The notes under the pieces were generated by a model. The model was not told the origin of the DNA. It did not search any database and worked only from the letters and a program-made list of their open reading frames with translations. A stretch of DNA of 38,935 nucleotides from positions 1 through 38,935 of the forward strand of contig JAJVUU010000010.1 of the NCBI GenBank assembly GCA_021621525.1. Direction: 5' to 3'. The position numbers and the translations under genes were made by a program. Position 1 is the stretch's first letter, and every line of letters starts with the position of its first letter. Source of the stretch: Caryophanales bacterium. GTDB lineage: Bacteria > Bacillota_I > Bacilli_A > RFN20 > CAG-288. Shown here one piece after another: positions 25,059-33,185 of this stretch.

Positions 25059-26798
25059 TCAATATTTCATATTGCAGAAGGCATCGACAGGGGAGACCCC
25101 TTCGAAATCTTCCTTTCCGACAAGCTTGTCGACAAGAGAATCCAAAGTAGATTTGTTCTTGTCGTAGGCGTTGATATAGGTCTTGACCTGGGGAGCATCG
25201 AAGAGATGGAAGGGGCAGCGGACCGAGACCATGATGGTCGGGACTTCATGGACATACCATGGGACGTCCGGTGTACCCTTGCTCATCTGCCAGAGAGCTC
25301 TCTGCACAGTGTTGTGGGAATCAAAGTCCATGACATGGATGATGAGATCGTAGTTCTCGGTCAGGGACGCAATCGGTGTCTTGAAATTATAGACATTTCC
25401 GACAAGATACATCGCCTGCTTTGGATCGGATTCCTTTGCCTTCTCCATAAGAGACTTGAATATTTCGACTTCGAATCCTTCCTGCTGAAGACGTGACTTG
25501 ATGTAGTCATAGATGGTTGGAATACCCTTGGGCATCATGAAGGCAAACGGATTGGCATCATGCTGGGGGACGATAAGAATCTTCCTGATCTTGTTCTTGT
25601 CCAATGGAAGAAGTCCTTCTTCCTGTTTGACGAGGGTGATACCTTCCTTGGAGACTTCCTTGGCAACCTTCTGATGGGCTGGACAGCCAATGAGGGACAA
25701 GTCAACGTCACCGATCGTCTCATCGCCATGCTTCTTGTCAAATCCAAGCATGCATTTCACACCAAGGATTCTTCTTAAGGCATCCGTAAGACGTTCATCC
25801 GTGATGATACCCTGACGATATCCATCCATCATGAAGGAAATGTCTTCATCATAGTCGTTGTAGAAGAGAATCATGTCACATCCAGCCTGGATGAGTCTGG
25901 GAAGGAGGTCTTTTCTCTTCATGGCACAGGTCAATGCGACCATATGCGTTGCATCGGTGGTGACCAATCCGTTGAATCCAAGTTTTCCCTTGAGAAGGTC
26001 CGTGACCACTTCCCTGGAAAGGGTGGCCGGCATATATTCCTGAATATCAGGATTGAACTTCTTCTCATAGCTCGGAAGCGTGATGTGGCCGACCATGATC
26101 ATCGGAAGACCGGCATCGATAAGGGAAGAATAGACCATTCCGAAGCTCTTGTCCCACTCTTCACAGGAAAGAGGATTGATGGAAGGGGCCAGATGCTGAT
26201 CCCTTTCGTCATATCCGTCACCTGGGAAATGCTTGGCACAGGCAATCAGACCGACATCCTGAACACCCTTTAAAAACTGCAATGACATCTCGGATACAAT
26301 CTCAGGATTGTTTCCAAAGCACTTGTAGGAGATGACAGGATTATGAAAGTCATGATGGATGTCGACAATCGGAGCAAACAAAGTATTCACACCGATCTGC
26401 TTGGCTTCCAAGGCAGAGATGTATCCCATCTGATAGGCAAGCTCAGGATTATGTGTGGAACCGATTTTGGTGCCGTTTCCGACTTCCGTTCCGCCACGGC
26501 ATGCACCATTGCCTCCGCTTTCCGTGTTGGCAGCAATCAGGCAAGGAATCTTCGTGGTTTCCTGAATCGTCTTATTATGGGAGAGAATCTGCTCTGGGCT
26601 TCCCGGATTGTATCTGGCACCCCCGAACTTGCACTCGGCAGTGACCTTCTTTAAATAATCTTCATTGTTTTCCGCCGTAAGGATGAAGAACAGCTGTTGA
26701 ATCTTCTCTTCAAGCGTCATCGAGGAAATCGTATCCTCAACCCATTGGATCTGGCTGTCGGAGAGATAATACGGCTTGGCTTTTAAATTAACTGACAT
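25059..26798 (-). CDS. Glycoside hydrolase family 3, NagZ-type active site
   Basis: This 579-residue two-domain GH3 enzyme has no signal peptide, so it is likely cytosolic. Domain 1 is a TIM barrel with KHFPGDGYDERDQH at 189-202. The D200-x-H202 pair matches the Asp-His acid/base dyad known for GH3 N-acetylglucosaminidases (NagZ type), although the usual second His of KHFPGHG is Asp here. The nucleophile is D282 in VTTDATHM. Domain 2 (about 375-570) is the C-terminal sandwich domain. It probably removes a terminal beta-linked sugar, perhaps an N-acetylhexosamine, from imported glycosides. AAAGGTG precedes the ATG. It begins an operon with the SDR and flavoenzyme and sits just after a hairpin. 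Confidence 0.9.
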   Translation of the reverse strand: MSVNLKAKPYYLSDSQIQWVEDTISSMTLEEKIQQLFFILTAENNEDYLKKVTAECKFGGARYNPGSPEQILSHNKTIQETTKIPCLIAANTESGGNGACRGGTEVGNGTKIGSTHNPELAYQMGYISALEAKQIGVNTLFAPIVDIHHDFHNPVISYKCFGNNPEIVSEMSLQFLKGVQDVGLIACAKHFPGDGYDERDQHLAPSINPLSCEEWDKSFGMVYSSLIDAGLPMIMVGHITLPSYEKKFNPDIQEYMPATLSREVVTDLLKGKLGFNGLVTTDATHMVALTCAMKRKDLLPRLIQAGCDMILFYNDYDEDISFMMDGYRQGIITDERLTDALRRILGVKCMLGFDKKHGDETIGDVDLSLIGCPAHQKVAKEVSKEGITLVKQEEGLLPLDKNKIRKILIVPQHDANPFAFMMPKGIPTIYDYIKSRLQQEGFEVEIFKSLMEKAKESDPKQAMYLVGNVYNFKTPIASLTENYDLIIHVMDFDSHNTVQRALWQMSKGTPDVPWYVHEVPTIMVSVRCPFHLFDAPQVKTYINAYDKNKSTLDSLVDKLVGKEDFEGVSPVDAFCNMKY

Positions 26799-26819
26799 AG
26801 AATAATCACCTTTTAATAA

Positions 26820-26841
26820 GGGAGCGGAATAATCCGCTCCC
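26820..26841 (-). terminator. Hairpin between the Ig-like lipoprotein and GH3 genes
   Basis: A perfect 9-bp stem, GGGAGCGGA with TCCGCTCCC, has a 4-base loop. The following sequence (TTATTAAAA) is only weakly T-rich. The GH3 ATG is about 20 bases away, with no room for a full promoter. This may be a partial terminator or processing hairpin rather than a full stop. Confidence 0.6.
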
Positions 26842-26876
26842 TGGAGACAGAAGAGTCTTAGAAAATAATGGAAGAA

Positions 26877-28394
26877 TTAAGCAGCCTTGGCAGTGACATT
26901 GACATTGAAGGTACCGGCTGCCTTGACGGAATAGCAATAATACGGACTACCGAAAGTATCTGTGACCTCAGTATCATTGACCTTGACGGCATCATAGGTA
27001 TATCCACTATCAAAGGTGGCCTGGATGGCAATATAGGTTCCTTTGTTGTAGACTGCCTTCTTATCATTGAAATCTTTGATGTCACTGAAATTCGGAGCAA
27101 CGATGTACTTGACAGTAACAGTCTTGACATGTTCGCCCTTGGTGACGTTGCCGATTGTAATATATTCGACATCGCCAGCACCGGAAGAAGCCTTGCACTT
27201 GACATCGACGGCATATTCACCGGCATCCTTGACCTGGAAGCAATACATACCATTCATGAGCGTAGCAGCCTTTCCATTGACCTTGACGGTATCAACCTCA
27301 AAGCCAGAGGACGGCTTGACAGTGAGAGCAACCCACTTGTTTGCACCGACCTTGCAGCTTCCTGCATTGTTGGTGAATTCAACATCAGTCATCGTTCCAG
27401 GATTATGAGTCGTAGGATCAAGATCGAAGCTCTTGGCACTGACGGAGATGGTGTTGGTGTCACGGGTGACCTTGATATAGGCAGTATCGGTGTTGTGATC
27501 GATGGTATCGACCTTGGTGAGGGTGGCACCATAGTTGACGGAAAGGCTTCTTCCACCAGTGATGAGGACGGTCGGAGCCGGAGTCATGATAGGCATATCC
27601 ATACCGGTATCGACATAGGTTTCGGTATATCCGGTGACCCAGCCCTTCTTGGTGGTATTGAGAACGATGTTGGCAGTAGCGGCACCATCGGTCTTATGGT
27701 TCTTGAAATCAGAGATACCATTATCAGTCTGATAGCCGACATAGGCCGGATTGTATTCGACCTTAAGTCCGCCATCGGCATTGATGGTATAAGTAGGATC
27801 ATCAAGATCATCAGCCGTGAAGGTATCGGTCAAATGGAACTGGGCAAGTTCATAGCTTAAGCCAGTCTTGTAGATGAGGGTATCAAGAGAGATACCGCCG
27901 ACCTGGGTGTTGGAGGCAGAAGCAAGAAGGCTGTTGATGGTCTTGGTGACATCAGCCGTGGCGACTTCAGCCGGAGCAGTAGACTTGGTGGTCATGGAAT
28001 AATATTTTCCATCGGTTCCCTTGTAGAGCAAAGCTTCGGTCTTGGACTCGGTGTTCTTGCGCTTATCCTTGGTGGTACCAGTAACCTTGAGATAGAAATT
28101 GCCATCGGTAAGGTCGATGTCGGCAGTGGTCGTGGCTTCGATATCACGCTTGAAGCTGTCAAGGTTGGCAGTTCCGCCATTGGCGTTGATGTCGACCTTG
28201 TAGTTGGCCTTGTAGGTCAGGCTGAGGGTAGTGCCGGAGACGGCGCTGTCAAAACCCTTAGTGACATCATCGACATTCTGACCATTGGAAGAACCATCGG
28301 TCTTTCCAGTGGAAGAAACTTCCGTTCTGTTGCAGCCGACAAGACCGCAAGTCATGAGAAGAGCGAACAAAGATACTAATTTTTTCTGTTTCAT
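26877..28394 (-). CDS. Surface lipoprotein with two C-terminal Ig-like repeats
   Basis: The 505-residue product begins MKQKKLVSLF and has a lipobox LVGC (Cys21), then a Ser/Gly/Asn-rich linker. Residues about 50-310 form a Thr/Asp-rich, strand-rich region of unknown family. Two related modules follow at about 335-402 and 424-505, each with a pattern like GYTYDAVKVNDTEV or GFEVDTVKVNGKAA ending in a G-x-Y/F-x-V-x-V strand, as in InlB-B-repeat or Ig-like surface domains. The start is set by AAAGGAG; a longer reading to 28424 has no such site. It lies 33 bases after the esterase gene. It probably presents or binds the substrate at the cell surface. I do not recognise the central domain. Confidence 0.82.
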   Translation of the reverse strand: MKQKKLVSLFALLMTCGLVGCNRTEVSSTGKTDGSSNGQNVDDVTKGFDSAVSGTTLSLTYKANYKVDINANGGTANLDSFKRDIEATTTADIDLTDGNFYLKVTGTTKDKRKNTESKTEALLYKGTDGKYYSMTTKSTAPAEVATADVTKTINSLLASASNTQVGGISLDTLIYKTGLSYELAQFHLTDTFTADDLDDPTYTINADGGLKVEYNPAYVGYQTDNGISDFKNHKTDGAATANIVLNTTKKGWVTGYTETYVDTGMDMPIMTPAPTVLITGGRSLSVNYGATLTKVDTIDHNTDTAYIKVTRDTNTISVSAKSFDLDPTTHNPGTMTDVEFTNNAGSCKVGANKWVALTVKPSSGFEVDTVKVNGKAATLMNGMYCFQVKDAGEYAVDVKCKASSGAGDVEYITIGNVTKGEHVKTVTVKYIVAPNFSDIKDFNDKKAVYNKGTYIAIQATFDSGYTYDAVKVNDTEVTDTFGSPYYCYSVKAAGTFNVNVTAKAA

Positions 28395-28416
28395 AATTTT
28401 ATCTCCTTTTATTGAT

Positions 28417-28431
28417 TTAGCCATTGGCTAA
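28417..28431 (-). other. Small hairpin ahead of the Ig-like lipoprotein
   Basis: TTAGCC and GGCTAA form a 6-bp stem with a 3-base loop at the esterase stop codon, just before the lipoprotein ribosome site. There is no T tract. It could stabilise or mark a processed downstream mRNA. Confidence 0.3.
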
Positions 28432-29162
28432 TGAAACACAGTTTTTTCAAGATAGTCGATGACAGGGAAGAGTTCGTCATTCCAGGTAGCCCAGGAATGA
28501 TCCGCATTCGGCACATATTTGTACGACGCATCGATTTCATTGTCCTTCAGGAACTTGTCAAGCTGTCTGGAGGCTTCGATGATGAAATCATTCTCACCGA
28601 CAGACAGATAGATGTTGAGCTTCTTTCCTTTGTTTTCGAGGAAGAGGTCTCTCAAAGTCCCATAAGTAGTCTCATCGATATAATCCGGTTTGGTAGCAGG
28701 AGAGAGAGCAACGCAGGCAGCATAGGAGGATGTGTTCTTCAGATAATGGTAGAGAGCACCATATCCACCCATGCTTACGCCGCAGATGAACTTTGGCATG
28801 TTCTTGTCAAGAGCCCTGAAGTTTCCGTATAGGAAGTCAGGAAGATCTCTTTCCAGGAAGGAATAATAGTCAAGAATCGGTCCTCTGTTGAGATACCAGC
28901 CATTTTCGCCGTTGACGAAGCAGGCAGCGATGCCCCTTTTTTCGCAGAGGGCAAGTATCCTGGTGTTGGTCTGCCAACTCTTCTCATTGTCGCCGAAGCC
29001 ACAGAGGAAGATGGCAAGAGGATATTTCTTATCCAGGTTCTGATAGTAGCTGTCATCCTTGTTCTTCAGGCATCCCTGAAGATTGAGGGAAGGGATGCAG
29101 ACATCCACACGGACTTTTCTGGCAAGGGACTTCGGGTAGAATTCAATAGAGTAAGTTGCCAT
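28428..29162 (-). CDS. Esterase D/FrmB-like alpha/beta hydrolase
   Basis: This 244-residue protein has an alpha/beta hydrolase fold of the putative-esterase (CE1, esterase D) type. The nucleophile elbow is GVSMGGYGA (Ser130), the acid is Asp192 in VGENDF, and the base is His222 in DHSWATW. There is no signal peptide, so it acts inside the cell. Family members cut acetyl, feruloyl or formyl esters from small molecules or sugars. The ATG shares one base with the binding-protein stop (TAATG), so it is part of the transporter operon. This suggests the imported ligand carries an ester. Confidence 0.85.
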   Translation of the reverse strand: MATYSIEFYPKSLARKVRVDVCIPSLNLQGCLKNKDDSYYQNLDKKYPLAIFLCGFGDNEKSWQTNTRILALCEKRGIAACFVNGENGWYLNRGPILDYYSFLERDLPDFLYGNFRALDKNMPKFICGVSMGGYGALYHYLKNTSSYAACVALSPATKPDYIDETTYGTLRDLFLENKGKKLNIYLSVGENDFIIEASRQLDKFLKDNEIDASYKYVPNADHSWATWNDELFPVIDYLEKTVFH

Positions 29163-30550
29163 TATGCATTCTCCTTGTCATCTTTGGAGGCACCCTTGAC
29201 GGAATCCTGATACTTCTTCAGGGCATCTTCACCTTCGGCGCGCTTGATCATGCACTGGAGATAATATTCAGTCATCTCCTTGGCTGCCCTTCTTTCCTCA
29301 TCGATGGACGTACCGATGGAACCTACATAATATTCAAGGTCCTTGATACCGGCATAGTCGATCGGGTTCTGGCAGGAACCACCGATGGCAAAATAGACTT
29401 TCTTTTCATTGCAGATGGTCGCAGCAGCATTTCTGTTGGTATCATCCTGAAGGGAAATGATGAAGTCAGCACCCTGGTTGCAAAGGGTCTTGGCAACCTG
29501 GTCCTGCGTATTGCTGGATGTGACGGAGCCGTTAGGAAGAACTTCGACACCATAGGCATCGGTAAGATATCCTCTGATGAAGTCAATGTAACTCTGGACA
29601 GAATCGTTGACAGAGCTTGGAGCGATGATACCACATTTGATCTTCTTGCCGGCCTTGTTGCCCCAGGAAGCTTCATCCGCTTCCCTGTTTGTGCCATTTG
29701 TCTCATAGAGAGCCTTGATGGTATCCTTCTGGGAATCGGCGACATATTCGCTAAGAGCCTTGGCTGCAGAACCATCCTCCAGATTGTAGGTTCCGTCGAA
29801 GAACTTGTCGACGTTGATTTTTCTCATCGTCGGATGATCTTTCTTGATGGAATCGACAGCAGACATCTCATCATATTCGGCCAAAGACTGAATGGCCCAG
29901 TTCTGAATGGAGAGAGACAAAGCCGAACCATCGGCATTCTTGATGGCCTTCCCGTTTTCGACGGCATTGACACAGGCTGCAAAGATAGGAAGGATGTGGG
30001 CAGAATACTTGGCATCAAGATAATTCAGGGATCCGTTTTTGAAAGCATCTCGATATGTCTCTGAGAATCCACCCATCGTGGCATTGGAGATTCCGATACC
30101 GGAAGAAAGAATAGGCGAAGAAGCAAATTCGACACCATTGCAGGTCGAGATGATAGCCATCGGCTTGTATTTGGTAATCGGCTTGGAATACTGAATACCG
30201 GCATCCCAGTTCTGGTTGTTGACCATGTAGATGACGGCATCTTCAGGAAGATCGCAGGTGTTTTCCCTGGTGATCTTGAACTTACGGGCATCCTTCTCCT
30301 GTTCATAGCCAGTCACGGTGATGCCGTGGTCAGCCAAGGCATCGTTCATGCCGAGCCACTTGTTGGTGAAGTGCTGTCCTTCATATCCATAGTAGTTGTA
30401 AAGAGCAAAGAAGATGGAATTTTCACAACCTTCGAAAAGTTCATAGTCAGTGGCCTGGGCAGAGGTACCGCCGAAGATGAACGGACTGCATGCCGTGCTC
30501 GAGAGAGCAAAGGTCAGGCAAATCAATTTGAACATTCTTTTCTTCATCAT
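29162..30550 (-). CDS. Substrate-binding lipoprotein of the ABC transporter
   Basis: The 462-residue product has a signal peptide and a cysteine at position 21 in a STAC lipobox-like site. The mature part is periplasmic-binding-protein type I-like, the class used by CUT2 sugar and BMP nucleoside systems. Two stretches resemble binding-protein lobes: one at about 43-220, containing the ISNATMGGFSETYRDAF and AVENGKAI segments, and one at about 320-445, containing KCGIIAPSSVNDSV and NQGADFIISLQDD. It may therefore hold two partial modules. Two adjacent ATG codons follow GGAGG; either may be used. It begins four bases before the end of the permease gap, directly downstream of the permeases. Confidence 0.82.
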   Translation of the reverse strand: MMKKRMFKLICLTFALSSTACSPFIFGGTSAQATDYELFEGCENSIFFALYNYYGYEGQHFTNKWLGMNDALADHGITVTGYEQEKDARKFKITRENTCDLPEDAVIYMVNNQNWDAGIQYSKPITKYKPMAIISTCNGVEFASSPILSSGIGISNATMGGFSETYRDAFKNGSLNYLDAKYSAHILPIFAACVNAVENGKAIKNADGSALSLSIQNWAIQSLAEYDEMSAVDSIKKDHPTMRKINVDKFFDGTYNLEDGSAAKALSEYVADSQKDTIKALYETNGTNREADEASWGNKAGKKIKCGIIAPSSVNDSVQSYIDFIRGYLTDAYGVEVLPNGSVTSSNTQDQVAKTLCNQGADFIISLQDDTNRNAAATICNEKKVYFAIGGSCQNPIDYAGIKDLEYYVGSIGTSIDEERRAAKEMTEYYLQCMIKRAEGEDALKKYQDSVKGASKDDKENA

Positions 30551-30553
30551 AAT

Positions 30554-31675
30554 TTAAGCCTCCTTTGCAGGTTTCGGATTGAGGCGTCTTTCTTTTCTGA
30601 GGTAGCTCCTCATCTTCAGCCAGTTCATGAAGCGGTTCTTGTCGACCATGTAGACCAAGACGGCAAAGACGGAGAAACCGTTGAGAAGGCTGGAGATCGT
30701 AGCGGAGAGACCGATGACGGAAGCATTGTCGAAGCCATAGTTGTAAAGGACCGTCGTAGCGAAGACACCGAGAAGAAGACCGACAATCTGGTTGGAATAT
30801 CTGGCAAGGATACCGCCGATGAAGATAGGAAGGAAGTTCTTGAAGACACTGCCGGAGGAAGCGAGGTTGACGTTGATGGTGATGGAGGCAGTACCGCAGG
30901 AAGTCATGACCTGATAGATGGCGATGAGACCGCCGGCGATGATGAAGCTAGCGATGCAGTGTGAGATTTCATTGATACCCGTATCGACGGAAATCTTCTG
31001 ATTGTAGACAAGGGCAAGCTTGTTATAACCGAATCTGGTGTAGCAGAGAGCAGCGGCCATGATGACGCAGATGATGGCAAGGAGAGGGATGAGGATGATT
31101 GGTTCCTGGAAGAAGGAAGAGGTGTGGGAACCGCTGACGAGGTTGACGTTTCCAGTAGAACCGGTAGCGACAGCGACGACCTTGGAAATACCTTCATAGA
31201 TAAGACACATACCAAGAGAGATGACGATTGGAGAAAGCTTGGTAAGAATCAAGACGATGGAATGGATGAAGCCTAAGATCATACCAAAGAGGATAGAAAG
31301 GAAGAGGAAGGCAAAGATGTGGGCAGGAGTATCGACGCCAGGGATGATCAAGGAAGCAAAGAGACAGGCAAGGACACCGGTTGCACCAAGGGAGAAGTCC
31401 ATACGTCCGGAGTTCAGGTTGGTGTTGAGAGCCAAGGCGGCAATCAGCGTCATGGTCAGGGTTCTAAGCATGATGAGACCATTGGCAAGGTTATCAAACG
31501 GAGAGGTGGAGATGATGAAGAATCCGGTTCCGGAAGCATAGGAGAGGATGATGGCGATGGCAAGGAAGACGACAGGGCAGCATAAGGACCAGAAGAGGTT
31601 CTTTCCGAATCTCTTGAGCTTGCGGTTGCCGGTGATAGGGTTGTTGTTATATGTGATTGGTTTATCGTAAGTCAT
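30554..31675 (-). CDS. CUT2-type (RbsC-like) ABC permease, second
   Basis: This is a 373-residue integral membrane protein with eight to ten hydrophobic helices and the RbsC-family motif GRMDFSLGA (usually GGIDLSVG), at about residues 90-98. It has a short polar N-terminus and a basic C-terminal tail. It forms the membrane channel with the larger permease upstream. Its ATG overlaps that gene's stop by one base (TAATG), favouring equal production. The transported ligand cannot be read from the sequence. Confidence 0.9.
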   Translation of the reverse strand: MTYDKPITYNNNPITGNRKLKRFGKNLFWSLCCPVVFLAIAIILSYASGTGFFIISTSPFDNLANGLIMLRTLTMTLIAALALNTNLNSGRMDFSLGATGVLACLFASLIIPGVDTPAHIFAFLFLSILFGMILGFIHSIVLILTKLSPIVISLGMCLIYEGISKVVAVATGSTGNVNLVSGSHTSSFFQEPIILIPLLAIICVIMAAALCYTRFGYNKLALVYNQKISVDTGINEISHCIASFIIAGGLIAIYQVMTSCGTASITINVNLASSGSVFKNFLPIFIGGILARYSNQIVGLLLGVFATTVLYNYGFDNASVIGLSATISSLLNGFSVFAVLVYMVDKNRFMNWLKMRSYLRKERRLNPKPAKEA

Positions 31676-33174
31676 TACTGGATGCTACCTCCTGAAGCAA
31701 GATTCTTGGTTCTCGTATCCCACATGTTGGCTAAGGAGACAATGATGAAGATGATACCCTTGGCCATGTAGCAATAGTCACCGACCTGGAATGTCGGAGT
31801 AGAGATGGCAGCAAAGAATTCATCGAGGAAGACAGAGAAGAATGCACCGATGATGGCGCAGCTGACCTTGGACTTCGGTCCACCTGAAGTCGTCATACCA
31901 CCAAAGACGATAGCGATGATGACGTTCAGACCGACCTGACCTAGGACCGTGGTTGCTCCAAAGCTACCGGAGCTGGAAGGAAGAGAGTTGGAAGCGACGA
32001 AGAGGAATCCGCAGATACCAAGACCGATACCCGAGATACCGAAAGAAATCATACCGGCTTTCATCAAGTCGATACCATTGAACTTGGCTGCTTTCTTGTT
32101 GGAACCGATGAACTTGTTTCTTCTTCCGAGTTTGGAATAGTTGAACAGAGTCCAGCAGATGACGAAGAAGGCTGCAAGGAAGATGGCATAGACCCAAGCA
32201 TCTCTCGGAAGTCCGCCAGTGACGGTGATAAGACCGCCTTCGGCACCCAAGACAGCCTCGTTGACGGCAGCCAGGATGTTCATCATCGTCAGGGTCATGA
32301 CCATGACCGGGAGGTTGAGCATGGTGGCGAAGATAGCGTTGACGATACCAAGTCCGCATCCAAGCAGAACGGCAAGAAGGACAGAGAGGAAGATGTTCTT
32401 GGTGGCATTCCAGGTGAGGGCGGCGACGATGGCGCAGGTCAGGGCCGAGCTACCCAAGGACATATCGAAGCCACCCTGTGAGTAGATGTATACGGCACCG
32501 GTAGCGACGACGGCGACGAAGATACCATTGTTGATGACATCGCCAAGGTTACCCTGATATCCAGTGCAGGCCTTGCCGATATAGTAGGCAACGATGATGA
32601 GGACAAGCATGAAGAGCGGAACGAGGTTGATGTAGGTCTTCTTGCTGGTAAGCGTACGTCTGATATTGATGTTGGCCTTGTTCTCAAGGACCTTCAGCAT
32701 CAGGTTGTCCTTGCCGACGGAAGAGAGTCCCATCCTCTTATAGATGGTGACATATTCGTTTTGAAGATCATATCTCTTGAGCTTTTCGTTCTTGGTGTTT
32801 TCATCATAGGTGTTCAAGGCCTTGATTTTGGCACGTTTGCTGACCGTATCGATACCTTTGATGACATCGGAATAATTCTTTTCGAATTCCTTGACCTTCG
32901 AAGGGTCAGAAGGAAGATTCTTGTCATGTTCGGCTTTGGCATCGGCAAGACTCTGCTGATGGGTCTTCTCGATTTCAGCGACTTCCTGAAGATAGGCATC
33001 CTTGAAGTTCTGAAGATTTGCCTTCTGGGATTCCTTGAGTCTGGCATCCTCGGCAAGATAGAATTTCTTAAGTTCTTCCTTGAAGGCTACTTTGTTTTCT
33101 TTGGAATCGTCAGCCAGGGAATCAGCCTTTTGGACATCTTCCTGGCGGAAGTATTTCAATTCAATTTCTTTCAT
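31675..33174 (-). CDS. CUT2-type ABC permease with a coiled-coil N-terminal extension
   Basis: At 499 residues it is about 170 longer than usual RbsC-like permeases. The membrane part begins at about residue 181 and carries the family motif GGFDMSLGS at 234-242. Residues 1 to about 165 are highly charged (Lys/Glu/Asp/Gln) with heptad-like spacing and are predicted to be helical or coiled coil on the cytoplasmic side. There is no homologous feature in typical family members. The ATPase encoded just upstream has a similar charged helical insert, suggesting the two contact each other. AAGGAGGTG precedes the ATG; the gap to the ATPase gene is 11 bases. Confidence 0.88.
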   Translation of the reverse strand: MKEIELKYFRQEDVQKADSLADDSKENKVAFKEELKKFYLAEDARLKESQKANLQNFKDAYLQEVAEIEKTHQQSLADAKAEHDKNLPSDPSKVKEFEKNYSDVIKGIDTVSKRAKIKALNTYDENTKNEKLKRYDLQNEYVTIYKRMGLSSVGKDNLMLKVLENKANINIRRTLTSKKTYINLVPLFMLVLIIVAYYIGKACTGYQGNLGDVINNGIFVAVVATGAVYIYSQGGFDMSLGSSALTCAIVAALTWNATKNIFLSVLLAVLLGCGLGIVNAIFATMLNLPVMVMTLTMMNILAAVNEAVLGAEGGLITVTGGLPRDAWVYAIFLAAFFVICWTLFNYSKLGRRNKFIGSNKKAAKFNGIDLMKAGMISFGISGIGLGICGFLFVASNSLPSSSGSFGATTVLGQVGLNVIIAIVFGGMTTSGGPKSKVSCAIIGAFFSVFLDEFFAAISTPTFQVGDYCYMAKGIIFIIVSLANMWDTRTKNLASGGSIQ

Positions 33175-33185
33175 ATTTCACCTCC

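Noticed and set aside
26868..27860. 330-residue plus-strand ORF opposite the Ig-like lipoprotein
   Set aside because: It is highly repetitive in Asp/Gly/Ile, as expected from the reverse of Thr/Asp-rich coding, with no start signal.
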